Of a stretch of 64,000 nt of DNA, positions 33,491 to 41,728 are shown in pieces. The translations under genes and the position numbers were made by a program. Where the stretch lies: assembly GCF_021173675.1 (NCBI RefSeq), contig NZ_JAIHON010000005.1, forward strand, positions 248,001-312,000, given 5' to 3'. How positions within the stretch are numbered: the first letter of the stretch is position 1; every line of letters begins with the position of its first letter. Source of the DNA: Streptomyces lincolnensis. GTDB taxonomy: Bacteria > Actinomycetota > Actinomycetes > Streptomycetales > Streptomycetaceae. Below the pieces are notes generated by a model, which was given only the letters and a program-made list of their open reading frames with translations, made no database searches and was not told the DNA's origin.

Positions 33491-34798
33491 CTACGGCGGT
33501 GCCGGCAGCGTGAACCAGACCGTCTTGCCGTCCTCGGCGGGCCGGGTGCCCCAGGAGGCGGCGAGGGTGTCGAGGAGTTCGAGGCCGCGGCCCGACTCGT
33601 CCGCGCTCCCGGCGTGTCGCCGCCGCGGCCGTCCGGGGCCGCGGTCGGTGACCTCGACGGTGAGCTCACCCTCGGTCAGGGACAGCCGCAGCCGGATCGG
33701 CCCCTCCCCGTGCTGGACCGCGTTGGTGAGCACCTCCGAGGCCAGCAGCCGGGCCTCGTCGGCGACACCGTCACGGTCCCGCTCGGCCAGGAACTCCCCG
33801 AGAACCGCGCGCCCCTCGGCCACCGATTCCGGTACGGCGGCCAGGTCCCGTTCGGTGACGGCCGGGGCCGGGGACTGGCGGACGACCACGCAGGCGCCGA
33901 CCGGGCGCCCGTCGACGGCGGCCCGCAGCGGCCACAGGGTGAGGTCCACGTGGATGGCCCGCCCGGCGCTGGTGCTGCACCGGGTGGCGAAGTGCTCGAT
34001 GCGCTCGCCGCGGCCCAGCCGGGCGAGCAGGTCGTCGATCTCGTCCCGGCGCTCGGGCGGGGCGAGCATGGAGACGTGCGCGCCGATCGCCTCCTTGGGG
34101 AGGTAGCCGTACAGGCGTTGCGCGGCGGCGTTCCAGTAGGTGATGCGCCCGTCCAGGGTCTTGGCGAGGACGGCCACCGGGCTGCGCTCGGCGAGATCGG
34201 CCACCTCCCTGACCCGCGCGTGGGCCGCCGCGCGGTCGGCGGCGGGGGTGCGGTCGGAGGGGGCGGCGATCTCCATGGGACGGCTCGGCTCCGGGGCAGA
34301 AGCCAGGGCCAGGGCCGGGTCGTCGGCGAACGCCTGCCCGGCGTGTCGCGACACCCGCCGACAGCGGTCGGGAAGCGCCTGCCCGGGTCGGTCCGCCTCC
34401 CGCGCGGACGGCGGTTCCCGGGGGGCCGGCACGGTCGCCCGGCACCGGGCCGGTGAGCACAACGCGGCCTCCAGGGCGGCCCGCCGCGACGCCACACCCA
34501 GGGTGAGCACGCAGCCCAGCAGCAGGCCGCACCAGCGGACGAGGAACACCGAGGTCAGGGCCGTACCGTCGAGGAGACCCGCGGCGAAGCCGGACGCGGC
34601 GGCGAAGCAGGCGACCAGCGCGGTCGCCCGTACGCCCAGGCGGGTGCAGGCCAGCAGCGGGGCGATCACCAGCAGCGCGACGATCTGGGGCCGGTCCCCC
34701 AGGAGCACGTCCAGGGCGGCGACGAACGGACAGACGCCCAGCGACGCGGACAGAAGACGGAACGCCACCTTCGGACGCACCGTCACGCAGACGGTCAT
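33491..34798 (-). CDS. Membrane PAS-domain protein with an anti-sigma-type HATPase domain
   Basis: A 435-residue sensor. Four hydrophobic segments span about residues 10-110 (LLSASLGVCPFVAALDVLL, IVALLVIAPLLAC, ALVACFAAASGFAAG, CGLLLGCVLTLG). A disordered linker, a PAS domain (SPVAVLAKTLDGRITYWNAAAQRLYGY) and a C-terminal HATPase of the RsbW/SpoIIAB class follow (ASEVLTNAVQHGEGP, VTDRGPGRP). There is no His-phosphotransfer helix or PP2C phosphatase, so it is not a standard histidine kinase. The start at 34798 has GGGGAG upstream. It probably senses a signal and controls a sigma factor or an anti-sigma antagonist; no partner gene is adjacent. Confidence 0.82.
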   Translation of the reverse strand: MTVCVTVRPKVAFRLLSASLGVCPFVAALDVLLGDRPQIVALLVIAPLLACTRLGVRATALVACFAAASGFAAGLLDGTALTSVFLVRWCGLLLGCVLTLGVASRRAALEAALCSPARCRATVPAPREPPSAREADRPGQALPDRCRRVSRHAGQAFADDPALALASAPEPSRPMEIAAPSDRTPAADRAAAHARVREVADLAERSPVAVLAKTLDGRITYWNAAAQRLYGYLPKEAIGAHVSMLAPPERRDEIDDLLARLGRGERIEHFATRCSTSAGRAIHVDLTLWPLRAAVDGRPVGACVVVRQSPAPAVTERDLAAVPESVAEGRAVLGEFLAERDRDGVADEARLLASEVLTNAVQHGEGPIRLRLSLTEGELTVEVTDRGPGRPRRRHAGSADESGRGLELLDTLAASWGTRPAEDGKTVWFTLPAPP

Positions 34799-34965
34799 GT
34801 AGCCGCTCCCCACTCCGTGACCGGGGCTCCGCGCGCCCCGGACGGTGTGGGGATCCTGACGCGGCCGGAGCGGTGGGCACCAGCTCTGCCCGCAATTCAC
34901 CGGAAGGCACCGGAAGATGCGGGAAGGTGCCGAAAGTTGTCCGGAGCGTCGCCGCTACCGCACGC

Positions 34966-35265
34966 TCACGTCGCCCCCGGGCCGAAGTCCGCCTCCAGCC
35001 GCTCCCGCCAGCCCGCGTCCGCCAGTCCCGCCCCCACCAGCACGTCCCGCCAGTCCTGCTTGGCCAGCTGGACCGCGTCCAGAAGGCGGTCGACCTTGCC
35101 CTGCCCGCACACCAGCGTGGCGGCGGCGATGCGCTCCTTGTCCTCCCGGTCGCCCCGCTCGGTCAGGTGGTGCACGAGCTCGGTGAGGAGCTCCCCGACG
35201 ATCTGGCCGTCCCGTCCGGGGAAGTCCTTGGCGATGCGCTTCTCGACGCGCACGGTGAGCCCCAT
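34966..35265 (-). CDS. Small hypothetical protein coupled to an HATPase regulator
   Basis: A 99-residue soluble, mostly helical protein (GQIVGELLTELVHHLTERGDREDKERIAAATLVCG) of unknown function. Its ATG overlaps the stop of the upstream HATPase gene as TGATG, and AAGGAG sits seven bases before it. The overlap predicts tight stoichiometry with the HATPase. It could be a partner or target of that kinase-like protein, but there is no motif to prove it. Confidence 0.7.
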   Translation of the reverse strand: MGLTVRVEKRIAKDFPGRDGQIVGELLTELVHHLTERGDREDKERIAAATLVCGQGKVDRLLDAVQLAKQDWRDVLVGAGLADAGWRERLEADFGPGAT

Positions 35266-35798
35266 CAGCACTCCTTTTCACCCATTCCGATACTTTTGTC
35301 GCACCACGGTACCCCGACAGGGGCGGCAGCCCGCCTCACCAACGACAGCCATCCCGGCAGGTCGACCTCGGCCCGTACGGTCTTGCCGGGCGGCGGTTCC
35401 CGGTCGACCACCTCCCACCGGTCGGCGAGCGCCTCGACCACGAGCAGCCCCCGCCCGTCCTCCGCGAGCGGCCCGGACGTCCCCACGACGCCCCGCGCGG
35501 CCGGACGCGCTCCCGTACGGGTGTCACTCACCTCGACCCGCACACTCCCGGCCACCAGCGCGAGCCGCAGCTCGAAGTCCCGCCCCGGAACCCGCCCGTG
35601 CGTCACCGCGTTCGCGGCCAGCTCGGCGACGATCCCGGCGACCGCGTCAGCCGGCTCACTGCCGTGCGGCACGCCCCACGCGTCGAGCTGGGCCAGCGCG
35701 AGGTGCCTGGCCAGGCGGGCGCCCCGGGGTGTCGAGCGGAGGCGCTGGGTGAACATACGTACTGTGACGGTGCCTTGGGAGGGCGGTGGTGCGGTCAT
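35265..35798 (-). CDS. ATP-binding anti-sigma-factor-like protein (HATPase, RsbW/SpoIIAB type)
   Basis: A 177-residue protein with the GHKL ATPase fold and no sensor part. The N box is IVAELAANAVTHGRVPG and the G1/G2 region is VSDTRTGARPA through EDGRGLLVVEALADRW. Such proteins bind ATP and phosphorylate or sequester regulators. It diverges from a helix-turn-helix/DUF397 pair across a perfect palindrome (35843-35869), the gene content seen in abaA- and whiJ-type loci of Streptomyces. The end of the gene overlaps the small gene at 34966-35265. Confidence 0.88.
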   Translation of the reverse strand: MTAPPPSQGTVTVRMFTQRLRSTPRGARLARHLALAQLDAWGVPHGSEPADAVAGIVAELAANAVTHGRVPGRDFELRLALVAGSVRVEVSDTRTGARPAARGVVGTSGPLAEDGRGLLVVEALADRWEVVDREPPPGKTVRAEVDLPGWLSLVRRAAAPVGVPWCDKSIGMGEKEC

Positions 35799-35842
35799 GC
35801 GCCCAATCTGGCGGGCCTCGGGCCCACTTCACCAGGTCCTCG

Positions 35843-35869
35843 CCGCGTACGCTGCGGCAGCGTACGCGG
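35843..35869. promoter_or_regulatory. Perfect 12-bp-arm palindrome, probable operator of the WhiJ-like cassette
   Basis: CCGCGTACGCTG (35843-35854) and CAGCGTACGCGG (35858-35869) are exact inverted copies around CGG. It lies midway between the divergent HATPase gene and the helix-turn-helix gene. Confidence 0.65.
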
Positions 35870-35928
35870 TGACGGGGTGGACAGTACCGGTCACTGGCCG
35901 TGACCATGTGCGCGGGAGGTGATCGGCG

Positions 35929-36786
35929 GTGGTCGATGCAGCGGTGGGTGTGGGTGCGGGTGGTGGGGGCGAGCCGGAGTCGTCCGACAGCCTGCGGACG
36001 TTCGGGGCGGTCGTCCAGGCGTTGCGTGAGCATGCGGGGTTGAGCCGGGAGGAGTTCGCGGATCTCGTACGGTTCTCCAAACACACGGTGGCGTCCGTGG
36101 AGTTGGGGAGGCGGATGCCGGACCCGGCGCTCGTGGAGCGGGCGGAGGGGGTTCTTGGGAACACGGGTGCGCTAAGGAGGGCGGCGGGGCATTTGGCTCG
36201 GCAGCCGGGGTTGGCGGCTTGGTTTCGGCAGTGGGCGCGGTTGGAGGCGGTGGCGATCACCCTGGACACGTACGAGTGCCGGGTGGTGCCGGGTCTGTTG
36301 CAGACGGAGGCCTACGCACGGGCGGTGTCGCTCAGCGTGCCGCCGGTGCCGGACGAGGCGGAACTGAACGAGCGGGTCGCTGCGCGGCTCGCCAGGCATG
36401 AACTGTTGTCGACGCGGCGGACACCGCCCTGCGCGTTCAGCTTCATCTTCGAACAGGCGCTGCTGGAGCGGCACACCGGCGGTGAGGAGATCACGCGGGA
36501 ACTGCTCGACCATCTGCTGGCGGTGATCGACCGGCACTGGAACGTCACGGTCCAGATCATGCCCCTGCGCCAGCCGGATCACCCTGGACTGGACGGGCCG
36601 TTGCAGCTGTTGGAGACGCCAGAGAACCAGTGGTTCGCCTACTCGGAGGGGCAGAAGAACGGACGTCTCATCTGGGACCGGAAAGAGATCAGCGTTCTGA
36701 GCCGGCGGTATGGAAAACTGCGCACGCAGGCTCTCACTCCAGCAGACTCGAAGAGCCTGCTGGAGCAGATGCGAGGAGCGCTATGA
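35929..36786 (+). CDS. Helix-turn-helix regulator of the WhiJ/Scr1 type (XRE HTH plus DUF5753)
   Basis: A 285-residue DNA-binding protein. The XRE helix-turn-helix is at about residues 24-70 (VVQALREHAGLSREEFADLVRFSKHTVASVELGRRMPDP). The remainder is a DUF5753-type domain (YECRVVPGLLQTEAYARAV, FSFIFEQALLERHTGG). These proteins work with a DUF397 partner; WhiJ of S. coelicolor is a studied relative that represses development. The GTG start has the very strong GGAGGTGATC nine bases upstream. Its stop overlaps the DUF397 start (ATGA at 36783). Confidence 0.9.
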   Translation: MVDAAVGVGAGGGGEPESSDSLRTFGAVVQALREHAGLSREEFADLVRFSKHTVASVELGRRMPDPALVERAEGVLGNTGALRRAAGHLARQPGLAAWFRQWARLEAVAITLDTYECRVVPGLLQTEAYARAVSLSVPPVPDEAELNERVAARLARHELLSTRRTPPCAFSFIFEQALLERHTGGEEITRELLDHLLAVIDRHWNVTVQIMPLRQPDHPGLDGPLQLLETPENQWFAYSEGQKNGRLIWDRKEISVLSRRYGKLRTQALTPADSKSLLEQMRGAL

Positions 36787-36971
36787 GCATGTCGGAGCTG
36801 GCCTGGTTCAAGAGCAGCTACAGCAGCGGCAGCGAGGGTGACTGCGTCGAGGTCGCCCTCACCCCCGCGACGGTCCACGTCCGTGACTCCAAGGACCGGG
36901 AGGGGGCACGGCTTGCTGTCTCTGCGGTGGCCTGGACCGAGTTCATGAACGCGGGTCGCGAAGGTCGGTGA
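36783..36971 (+). CDS. DUF397 family small protein
   Basis: A 62-residue partner of the upstream helix-turn-helix regulator. The family signature is complete: LAWFKSSYSSGSEGDCVEVA, VHVRDSKDREGARLAVSAVAWTEF. Known pairs include WhiJ with its small partner. Translation is coupled by the ATGA overlap at 36783-36786. Its last 29 bases overlap the 3' end of the trypsin-NACHT gene on the other strand, so the two transcripts must be convergent and antisense there. Confidence 0.88.
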   Translation: MSMSELAWFKSSYSSGSEGDCVEVALTPATVHVRDSKDREGARLAVSAVAWTEFMNAGREGR

Positions 36972-39900
36972 GCCGATCACCGAACTCCTCCGCTCCGACG
37001 ATACGCAGTCCGACTCCTCCGGGACCGTGGAGCGTGACGCGCAGACCGGGAAGGTCGAGTAGCGGGGTCAGATCAAGCGTTTCCCTGCCCTGGCGTGACA
37101 CAAGGCAGACCAGGGCCAGTGACTTCAGACCTGGGAAAACGCGGCGCACCTGCGCGATATCCGTTGTGTCCGGCACGTAGGGGAAATCGAGGCTTCGAAT
37201 GCGCGGGAGCGGTTCGCAACGAGCCAGGGATGGCATGGTCGCTTCGTAGATATCCAGTTCTTCAAGCCCGGTCCACTCGCCCAGAGGTGCGAACCATCGC
37301 AAACCACCATCCGCGATCTTCAGGCTGGACACACCTGGAAGCGGAGGGAGAGCTGACCAGCCGTCGAGGGGCGTTCCCACGAGTTCAAGAGAGCGCAGCT
37401 CGGGCAACCCCTCCAGGGCCCGGAGTCGCTCACACGTCAGTGACTCTGCGCATATGTTCAGGGCCATCAGTTCCGTGCGCGTCTTGAGGAAGTCGAGGCT
37501 TGCGAGGTCTCCGTTGGAGCTGAGCTGAAGTTTCCTGACGCCGTGCGTCGGCAGGTAGGCGTCCAGATCCTCAGCGGAATACGAGCCGGTGATCTCAAGC
37601 TCGGACACGCAGTCGAGACTGCGCAGATGAACCAGCTGTGATCGTGTGTTGACGTACACGTACGGAAGGTCGATCCCGTACAGCACCTCCCGCGCATACT
37701 CCTCGATGGGCTGCCTACTCCAACCGTCCGCGGGCAGTTCCCGACTCGCAGACGCGAAAGCCTTCAGCGCCCGCCTCGCTCGCGTGCTGCGAATCCGTAC
37801 GAGGACACTCGCAGTGGCGAAGGATTCGTCCTCGTCCAACCCATCCGGCCCGGGCAGCAGATCCACCACCCAGTCCCCCAGCGCCGCCAATTCGTGCCAT
37901 AGACCAGAACTCGCCGGCGGCACCATCGCCCTGACCCGTTCCCTCACACGTTCCATCAGCCCGGCGTCCAGCGACAGCACGCTCGTCGCGCACGCGGCGG
38001 CAAGGAGATGGAGGTACCTCCGCTCATCCCCACCCACTGCCTCGTCGCCGAACTCCACCAGTTTCTCGATGAGTTCGTGGGTGTCCTTGCGCGTGGCGTG
38101 TCCGACCGCCAGCACGATGACATCCCGCCAGACCTCGTCCCGCGCCCGCTCCAGAAGCTCCAGGATGTAGCCGCTCTCGTGGAACTCCTTGGCCGCCAGG
38201 AAGTCCTGGAAGGTGCGGTGGATGAACTGAATCGCGTCGTCGGTGTGTTCCTGGAGCAGGCCGCTGCGGTCGAGCAGGAACCGAAGGACCTCCTCGGGCG
38301 TCCCCTTGGCGGCGATCTGGGACATGTCCCGCATGGCCAGGCCGAGTTGCTGCATGGCCTGGGCGTGGGTCATCTGCTGCTGCCCCGTGCGCGCCAGCCA
38401 GATGGCAAGCCTCTGGAGCAGCGCGTGCTGCTCACCGGAGTCGAGGCTGAACGGGCTCGTGTCGCGGACGCCCCGTCCGGCGTCCCGGCCACCCAGGAGC
38501 ATCGCGAGAGCCGCCTGGTACAGGGACCAACGAGTCGTGGGCAGCAGCCCACCCCGGCGGCGGTGCAGGGCACAGATCACGGCGCACAGCAACGGCGTAC
38601 GGGCGAGGTCGCTCAGCGCGGTGTTGTCGGCCAGTTGGTGGATGAGCCCCTCTTCCAGGGTGCTCAGGTGCTGCCGTTCCTCGCCGCCCCGCCGGGTGTC
38701 GTAGAGCTGATCGCACTCCAGGCGCGCCGCGTCATGCCAGGCACCCACGAAGGCGCTTATGTCCTCGTCGCTCATGGGCAGCAGCGTCAGTTCCTCGAAG
38801 CCGTCCCGGGCCAGCCAGTCCTTCTCCACGGCGTTCGGACGGACCGTCGCCACGCACCGCGTGTGCGAGTAGCGATCGAGGAGGGCGGACAGCCACCGTC
38901 GGGCCTCCTCCCGTTCCCGCTCGGGGACCTCGTCCAGGCCGTCGACCAGGAGCAGCCCCCGGCCGGCTTCCAGTACACGGCGAACCCAGCCCTCAGGCGG
39001 CGCGTCACCGATGACCCGGCCGGCGGACAGCAGTTCCGACACCGCCGGGAAGCGCCCGCCACGCGCATGCACCTCGCGCAGCGGGACGACGAAGGGCACG
39101 AGGCCGTTGAGTTCGGCGAGGTCCGCGTCGAGCGTGCCGTTCGCTGCGTGGGCCGCCAGCCACCAGACGAGCGTGGTCTTCCCGGCACCGGCCTCTCCGC
39201 GCAGCAGCACACGCGGACGGCCGGTCAGCAGGGTGTCGATGCGCCGCCGGGTGGCGCTCTCCCGCGAACCGTCGGCCTCCAGGCTGAGGTAGGCGGTGTC
39301 GAGGTCCCAACTCGCCTCGCTCCGGCCCAGTTCATCGATACCGAAGATCTCGGTCTTGCGGTACTGGGAGCGCAGGTCGGCGGCGTACCGGATCTCGAAC
39401 TGGTCGTCCTGCGGATGAACATCGGTGATCATCTCGCGCCGGTGGACACCCCAGCCGTCGTTCGCGGGGATGTCCAGCACGGGCTCGACCGAGACGGCCT
39501 CCACCCTCATGTGATGCCGCCCCTTCGGCACCTGGGTCACCACCCCGAGCAGCACCGCCCCCGCGAAGACCGGCGCCCCCGACAGCCCCAGGAACGGCGA
39601 GGTCCTGCCGTCCCGTTCGTCGGCGGCGGGCCGGTCCAGCTCGCAGACGAGCACGTCGCGCATGTGCCCGGCCATGGGCAGCACGGCCGCGCGGTACTGG
39701 TCGTACTCAAGGTCCTCGTGGCGCTCGCCGTAGCGCTGGATCTGGGGGAAGCCGACGATCTGGCAGTGTGCCAGCGGGGACCAGGTGGCGACCGTGCCGA
39801 CCCGGAGGCTGCCCAGCGGCGCCGCGCGTCCGGCGCTGATCACGTCATCGGTGGCCTGGAGCAGCGCCACGTCGGACTCCCGGTCCGCCCACAGGACGGT

Positions 39901-40065
39901 ACACATCACCGGAGCGTCGCCCGCCGGGTGGATCACCTCGACGGCATCGACCCCCTCGATGACGTGCCGCGCCGTCATCACCGTCCGCCGGTCGAGCAGC
40001 ACCCCCGTCCCCTGACCTGCCCCCAGGACCACGACGACCCGGTCGAGAACCCGCCCCCCGATCAC
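36943..40065 (-). CDS. Trypsin-like peptidase/NACHT NTPase/leucine-rich-repeat protein (bacterial NLR-like)
   Basis: A 1040-residue STAND protein of predicted defence function. Residues 1-205 are a trypsin-like peptidase with a plausible triad: His34 (TARHVI), Asp65 (RESDVALL) and Ser162 (LGLSGAPVF). Residues about 285-560 are NACHT: Walker A GEAGAGKTT (290-298) and Walker B LLLVDGLDEVPE (371-382). A helical part follows and residues about 810-1030 are leucine-rich-repeat-like (LRSLELVGTPLDGWSALPPLPGVSSLKIADGG). The order is effector, switch, sensor. The GTG start overlaps the trypco2 stop (GTGA). Known bNACHT proteins act in phage defence and trypsin-NACHT-trypco2 sets were predicted from genome analysis; activity here is inferred. 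Confidence 0.88.
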   Translation of the reverse strand: MIGGRVLDRVVVVLGAGQGTGVLLDRRTVMTARHVIEGVDAVEVIHPAGDAPVMCTVLWADRESDVALLQATDDVISAGRAAPLGSLRVGTVATWSPLAHCQIVGFPQIQRYGERHEDLEYDQYRAAVLPMAGHMRDVLVCELDRPAADERDGRTSPFLGLSGAPVFAGAVLLGVVTQVPKGRHHMRVEAVSVEPVLDIPANDGWGVHRREMITDVHPQDDQFEIRYAADLRSQYRKTEIFGIDELGRSEASWDLDTAYLSLEADGSRESATRRRIDTLLTGRPRVLLRGEAGAGKTTLVWWLAAHAANGTLDADLAELNGLVPFVVPLREVHARGGRFPAVSELLSAGRVIGDAPPEGWVRRVLEAGRGLLLVDGLDEVPEREREEARRWLSALLDRYSHTRCVATVRPNAVEKDWLARDGFEELTLLPMSDEDISAFVGAWHDAARLECDQLYDTRRGGEERQHLSTLEEGLIHQLADNTALSDLARTPLLCAVICALHRRRGGLLPTTRWSLYQAALAMLLGGRDAGRGVRDTSPFSLDSGEQHALLQRLAIWLARTGQQQMTHAQAMQQLGLAMRDMSQIAAKGTPEEVLRFLLDRSGLLQEHTDDAIQFIHRTFQDFLAAKEFHESGYILELLERARDEVWRDVIVLAVGHATRKDTHELIEKLVEFGDEAVGGDERRYLHLLAAACATSVLSLDAGLMERVRERVRAMVPPASSGLWHELAALGDWVVDLLPGPDGLDEDESFATASVLVRIRSTRARRALKAFASASRELPADGWSRQPIEEYAREVLYGIDLPYVYVNTRSQLVHLRSLDCVSELEITGSYSAEDLDAYLPTHGVRKLQLSSNGDLASLDFLKTRTELMALNICAESLTCERLRALEGLPELRSLELVGTPLDGWSALPPLPGVSSLKIADGGLRWFAPLGEWTGLEELDIYEATMPSLARCEPLPRIRSLDFPYVPDTTDIAQVRRVFPGLKSLALVCLVSRQGRETLDLTPLLDLPGLRVTLHGPGGVGLRIVGAEEFGDRLTDLRDPRS

Positions 40066-40409
40066 CGCTCCTCGCTACCCCGGCCCTGCCGCCCGAACCG
40101 CGCCACGCTCCCCATACTGTCGTTGCGCACCTTCCACGGCTCCCCCGTGCGCGCGTCCAGTGCTTTCAGGGTGACCGCGACCCGGTGGGTCCGAGTGCTC
40201 CCCCCAGAGCCCTCGGACCCGGCCTCCACCACCCACGCCTTGACCTTCACCCCGCCCTTGAGCTCCTTGCGGAGCTCGACGCTGAACTCCAGCTGGATGT
40301 CGCCCACTTCGAAGGCCACGTCCTGGCCGGACGAGCGCGCCGCCGCCGTGACCAGTTCGTCCCGTACGGCCTGGACGGCGTCGGCGAGCTCGATGCGGTG
40401 GTCGGTCAC
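40062..40409 (-). CDS. Trypco2 (trypsin-co-occurring domain 2) protein
   Basis: A 115-residue protein whose family is defined by association with trypsin-type NTPases in predicted conflict systems. Core segments are IELADAVQAVRDELVTAA and VAFEVGDIQLEFSVELRKELKGGVKVKAWVVEAG, then HRVAVTLKAL. Start GTG at 40409 has GGGGGA upstream. The stop overlaps the GTG of the trypsin-NACHT gene (GTGA at 40065-40062), so the two proteins are made together and probably interact. Whether it is a substrate, inhibitor or adaptor of the peptidase is unknown. Confidence 0.82.
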   Translation of the reverse strand: MTDHRIELADAVQAVRDELVTAAARSSGQDVAFEVGDIQLEFSVELRKELKGGVKVKAWVVEAGSEGSGGSTRTHRVAVTLKALDARTGEPWKVRNDSMGSVARFGRQGRGSEER

Positions 40410-40458
40410 ACGGTCCCCCTGGTTGCTCCGGCAGAGAGACAACCGTACCGGTGGCGGG

Positions 40459-40887
40459 TCAGGAGACCTTCGGGTTGTCGCTGAAGCTGGAGCGGGTGCA
40501 GGAGTCGGAGCCCGCGTCGTCCACGCAGGCGTACAGGCGGATGCCGGTGATGTTGTTGCTGGCCTCGAACTTGAGGTTCAGGTGCTTCACCGTGGAGCCG
40601 CAGCCACTGGAGTTGTAGCGCTTCGCCGTGTCGGTGCCGTCCGGGTTGAGCTTGGTGTAGACGCGCATCCTCGTGTACACGTCGTTGGCGTCGCAGGACG
40701 TGTCGTTGACGGTGTAGTCGATGTCCGTGAGCGAGTTCGCCGACCAGTCCCAGGTCGCCACCACGCTGACTCCCGTGCGGGTGACACTCGTGGCCGCCGC
40801 GTGTGCCGCACCCGCCGTGGTGATGATGAGCACGCCGCTGGTCGCCAGACCCAGAGCCGCGGTGGTGAGCCGCCTCTTGACGTTCAT
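40459..40887 (-). CDS. Small secreted hypothetical protein with four Cys
   Basis: A 142-residue protein with a signal peptide (KRRLTTAALGLATSGVLIITTAGAAHA). The mature 115 residues contain TSCDAND, SGCGST, YACVDD and DSCTRS, suggesting two disulphides, and a beta-rich pattern (VVATWDWSANSLTDIDYTVND). I do not recognise the family. ATG at 40887 has AAGGGA upstream. It ends 49 bases before trypco2 on the same strand, so readthrough into the defence genes is possible. Confidence 0.7.
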   Translation of the reverse strand: MNVKRRLTTAALGLATSGVLIITTAGAAHAAATSVTRTGVSVVATWDWSANSLTDIDYTVNDTSCDANDVYTRMRVYTKLNPDGTDTAKRYNSSGCGSTVKHLNLKFEASNNITGIRLYACVDDAGSDSCTRSSFSDNPKVS

Positions 40888-40999
40888 GGGTGATCCCTTC
40901 CCCCAAGTCGTGCACGGCCGGATGACCGTGCACGACCAGCATGGGGAGCGGACGCTCCACGGTGTACCTATAACTCTCCAGGGCACCGGGAGCCCCGGA

Positions 41000-41656
41000 C
41001 TAGGACTCCGGGCACTCCTTCCAGGCCATGTGGTACGTCGTGCTGATGTTCCCGTCCGTCGAGTCCATCGTCATGAAGCTGACCTTGGAGGCCGACTGCG
41101 TGCCCGCGTTCACGCGGAGTTCGGTGTTGATGTTGAAGTTGCGCTGGACTCCGCAGGGCGCGTAGACGAGTTGGGCCCAGTCGGTCTCGTCGGTGGCCTG
41201 CCAGTTGTCGTTGAGGGCACCGGTGAAGTTGTGGTTCTTGTAGACCGTGCCGGAGGAACCCTGGAAGTAGTACGAGGCTCTCTGGACGGCGCTGGCGCCC
41301 GGCTGGAGGAGGGCGTAACCCCGGTAGTCCGCGCTGGCGATGGCGTACGTGAAGCCCTGCGGGACGTGGACGAGCAGGCTGAGCTGGCAGTTTCTGCGGG
41401 AGGCCGTGGGGTCGGAGGAGCCGCCGGCCTGGGCGAGGTAGTCGCTGTAGGTCACGGTGAAGGCGGTGTTGTCCTCGGAGACGGCGACCGCGGTGGTGCC
41501 CGCGGGGCAGCCGGAGCCGTTCACCGTGGCGACCTTGATGACGATCTTGTCCGGGGGCGGGTCCTCGAACCCGCCGGACGCGTTCTGTGCGTGCGCGGGC
41601 AGGGCGGTGGTGAGCAGCGCGGCGACCGCGCCGCTCAGCAGCAGAGCATGCTTCAT
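41000..41656 (-). CDS. Secreted DUF4360 family protein
   Basis: A 218-residue exported protein. A signal peptide (KHALLLSGAVAALLTTALPAHA) is followed by the DUF4360 domain: VATVNGSGCPAGTTAVAVSEDNTAFTVTYSDY, RRNCQLSLLVHVPQGFTYAIASADYRGYA, and a final DISULPHIDE-type Cys pair near PCGVQR and KECPES. Function is unknown; homologues occur in actinobacteria and fungi. Upstream bases contain an 11-base direct repeat (41709-41728) like half-sites of PHO boxes. Confidence 0.85.
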   Translation of the reverse strand: MKHALLLSGAVAALLTTALPAHAQNASGGFEDPPPDKIVIKVATVNGSGCPAGTTAVAVSEDNTAFTVTYSDYLAQAGGSSDPTASRRNCQLSLLVHVPQGFTYAIASADYRGYALLQPGASAVQRASYYFQGSSGTVYKNHNFTGALNDNWQATDETDWAQLVYAPCGVQRNFNINTELRVNAGTQSASKVSFMTMDSTDGNISTTYHMAWKECPES

Positions 41657-41708
41657 GGGCTTTCCCCTTCTTCGGGGTGGTGGGGGGTGGAGACTCCACG
41701 AATGGAGA

Positions 41709-41728
41709 TTCTGTGAACCTTCTGTGAA
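41709..41728 (-). promoter_or_regulatory. 11-base direct repeat upstream of DUF4360, PHO-box-like
   Basis: TTCTGTGAA occurs at 41709-41717 and 41720-41728. On the minus strand the units are CTTCACAGAAG and GTTCACAGAAT, in tandem with an 11-base period. Streptomyces PhoP sites are 11-base direct repeats with GTTCACC cores, which these match in part. Confidence 0.35.

Noticed and set aside
33491..34798. Canonical sensor histidine kinase
   Set aside because: No phosphoacceptor His helix is visible between the PAS domain and the ATPase.
38008..40893. 961-codon open frame on the + strand opposite the NACHT and trypco2 genes
   Set aside because: It spans two opposite genes and lacks domains; the minus-strand proteins have complete motifs.
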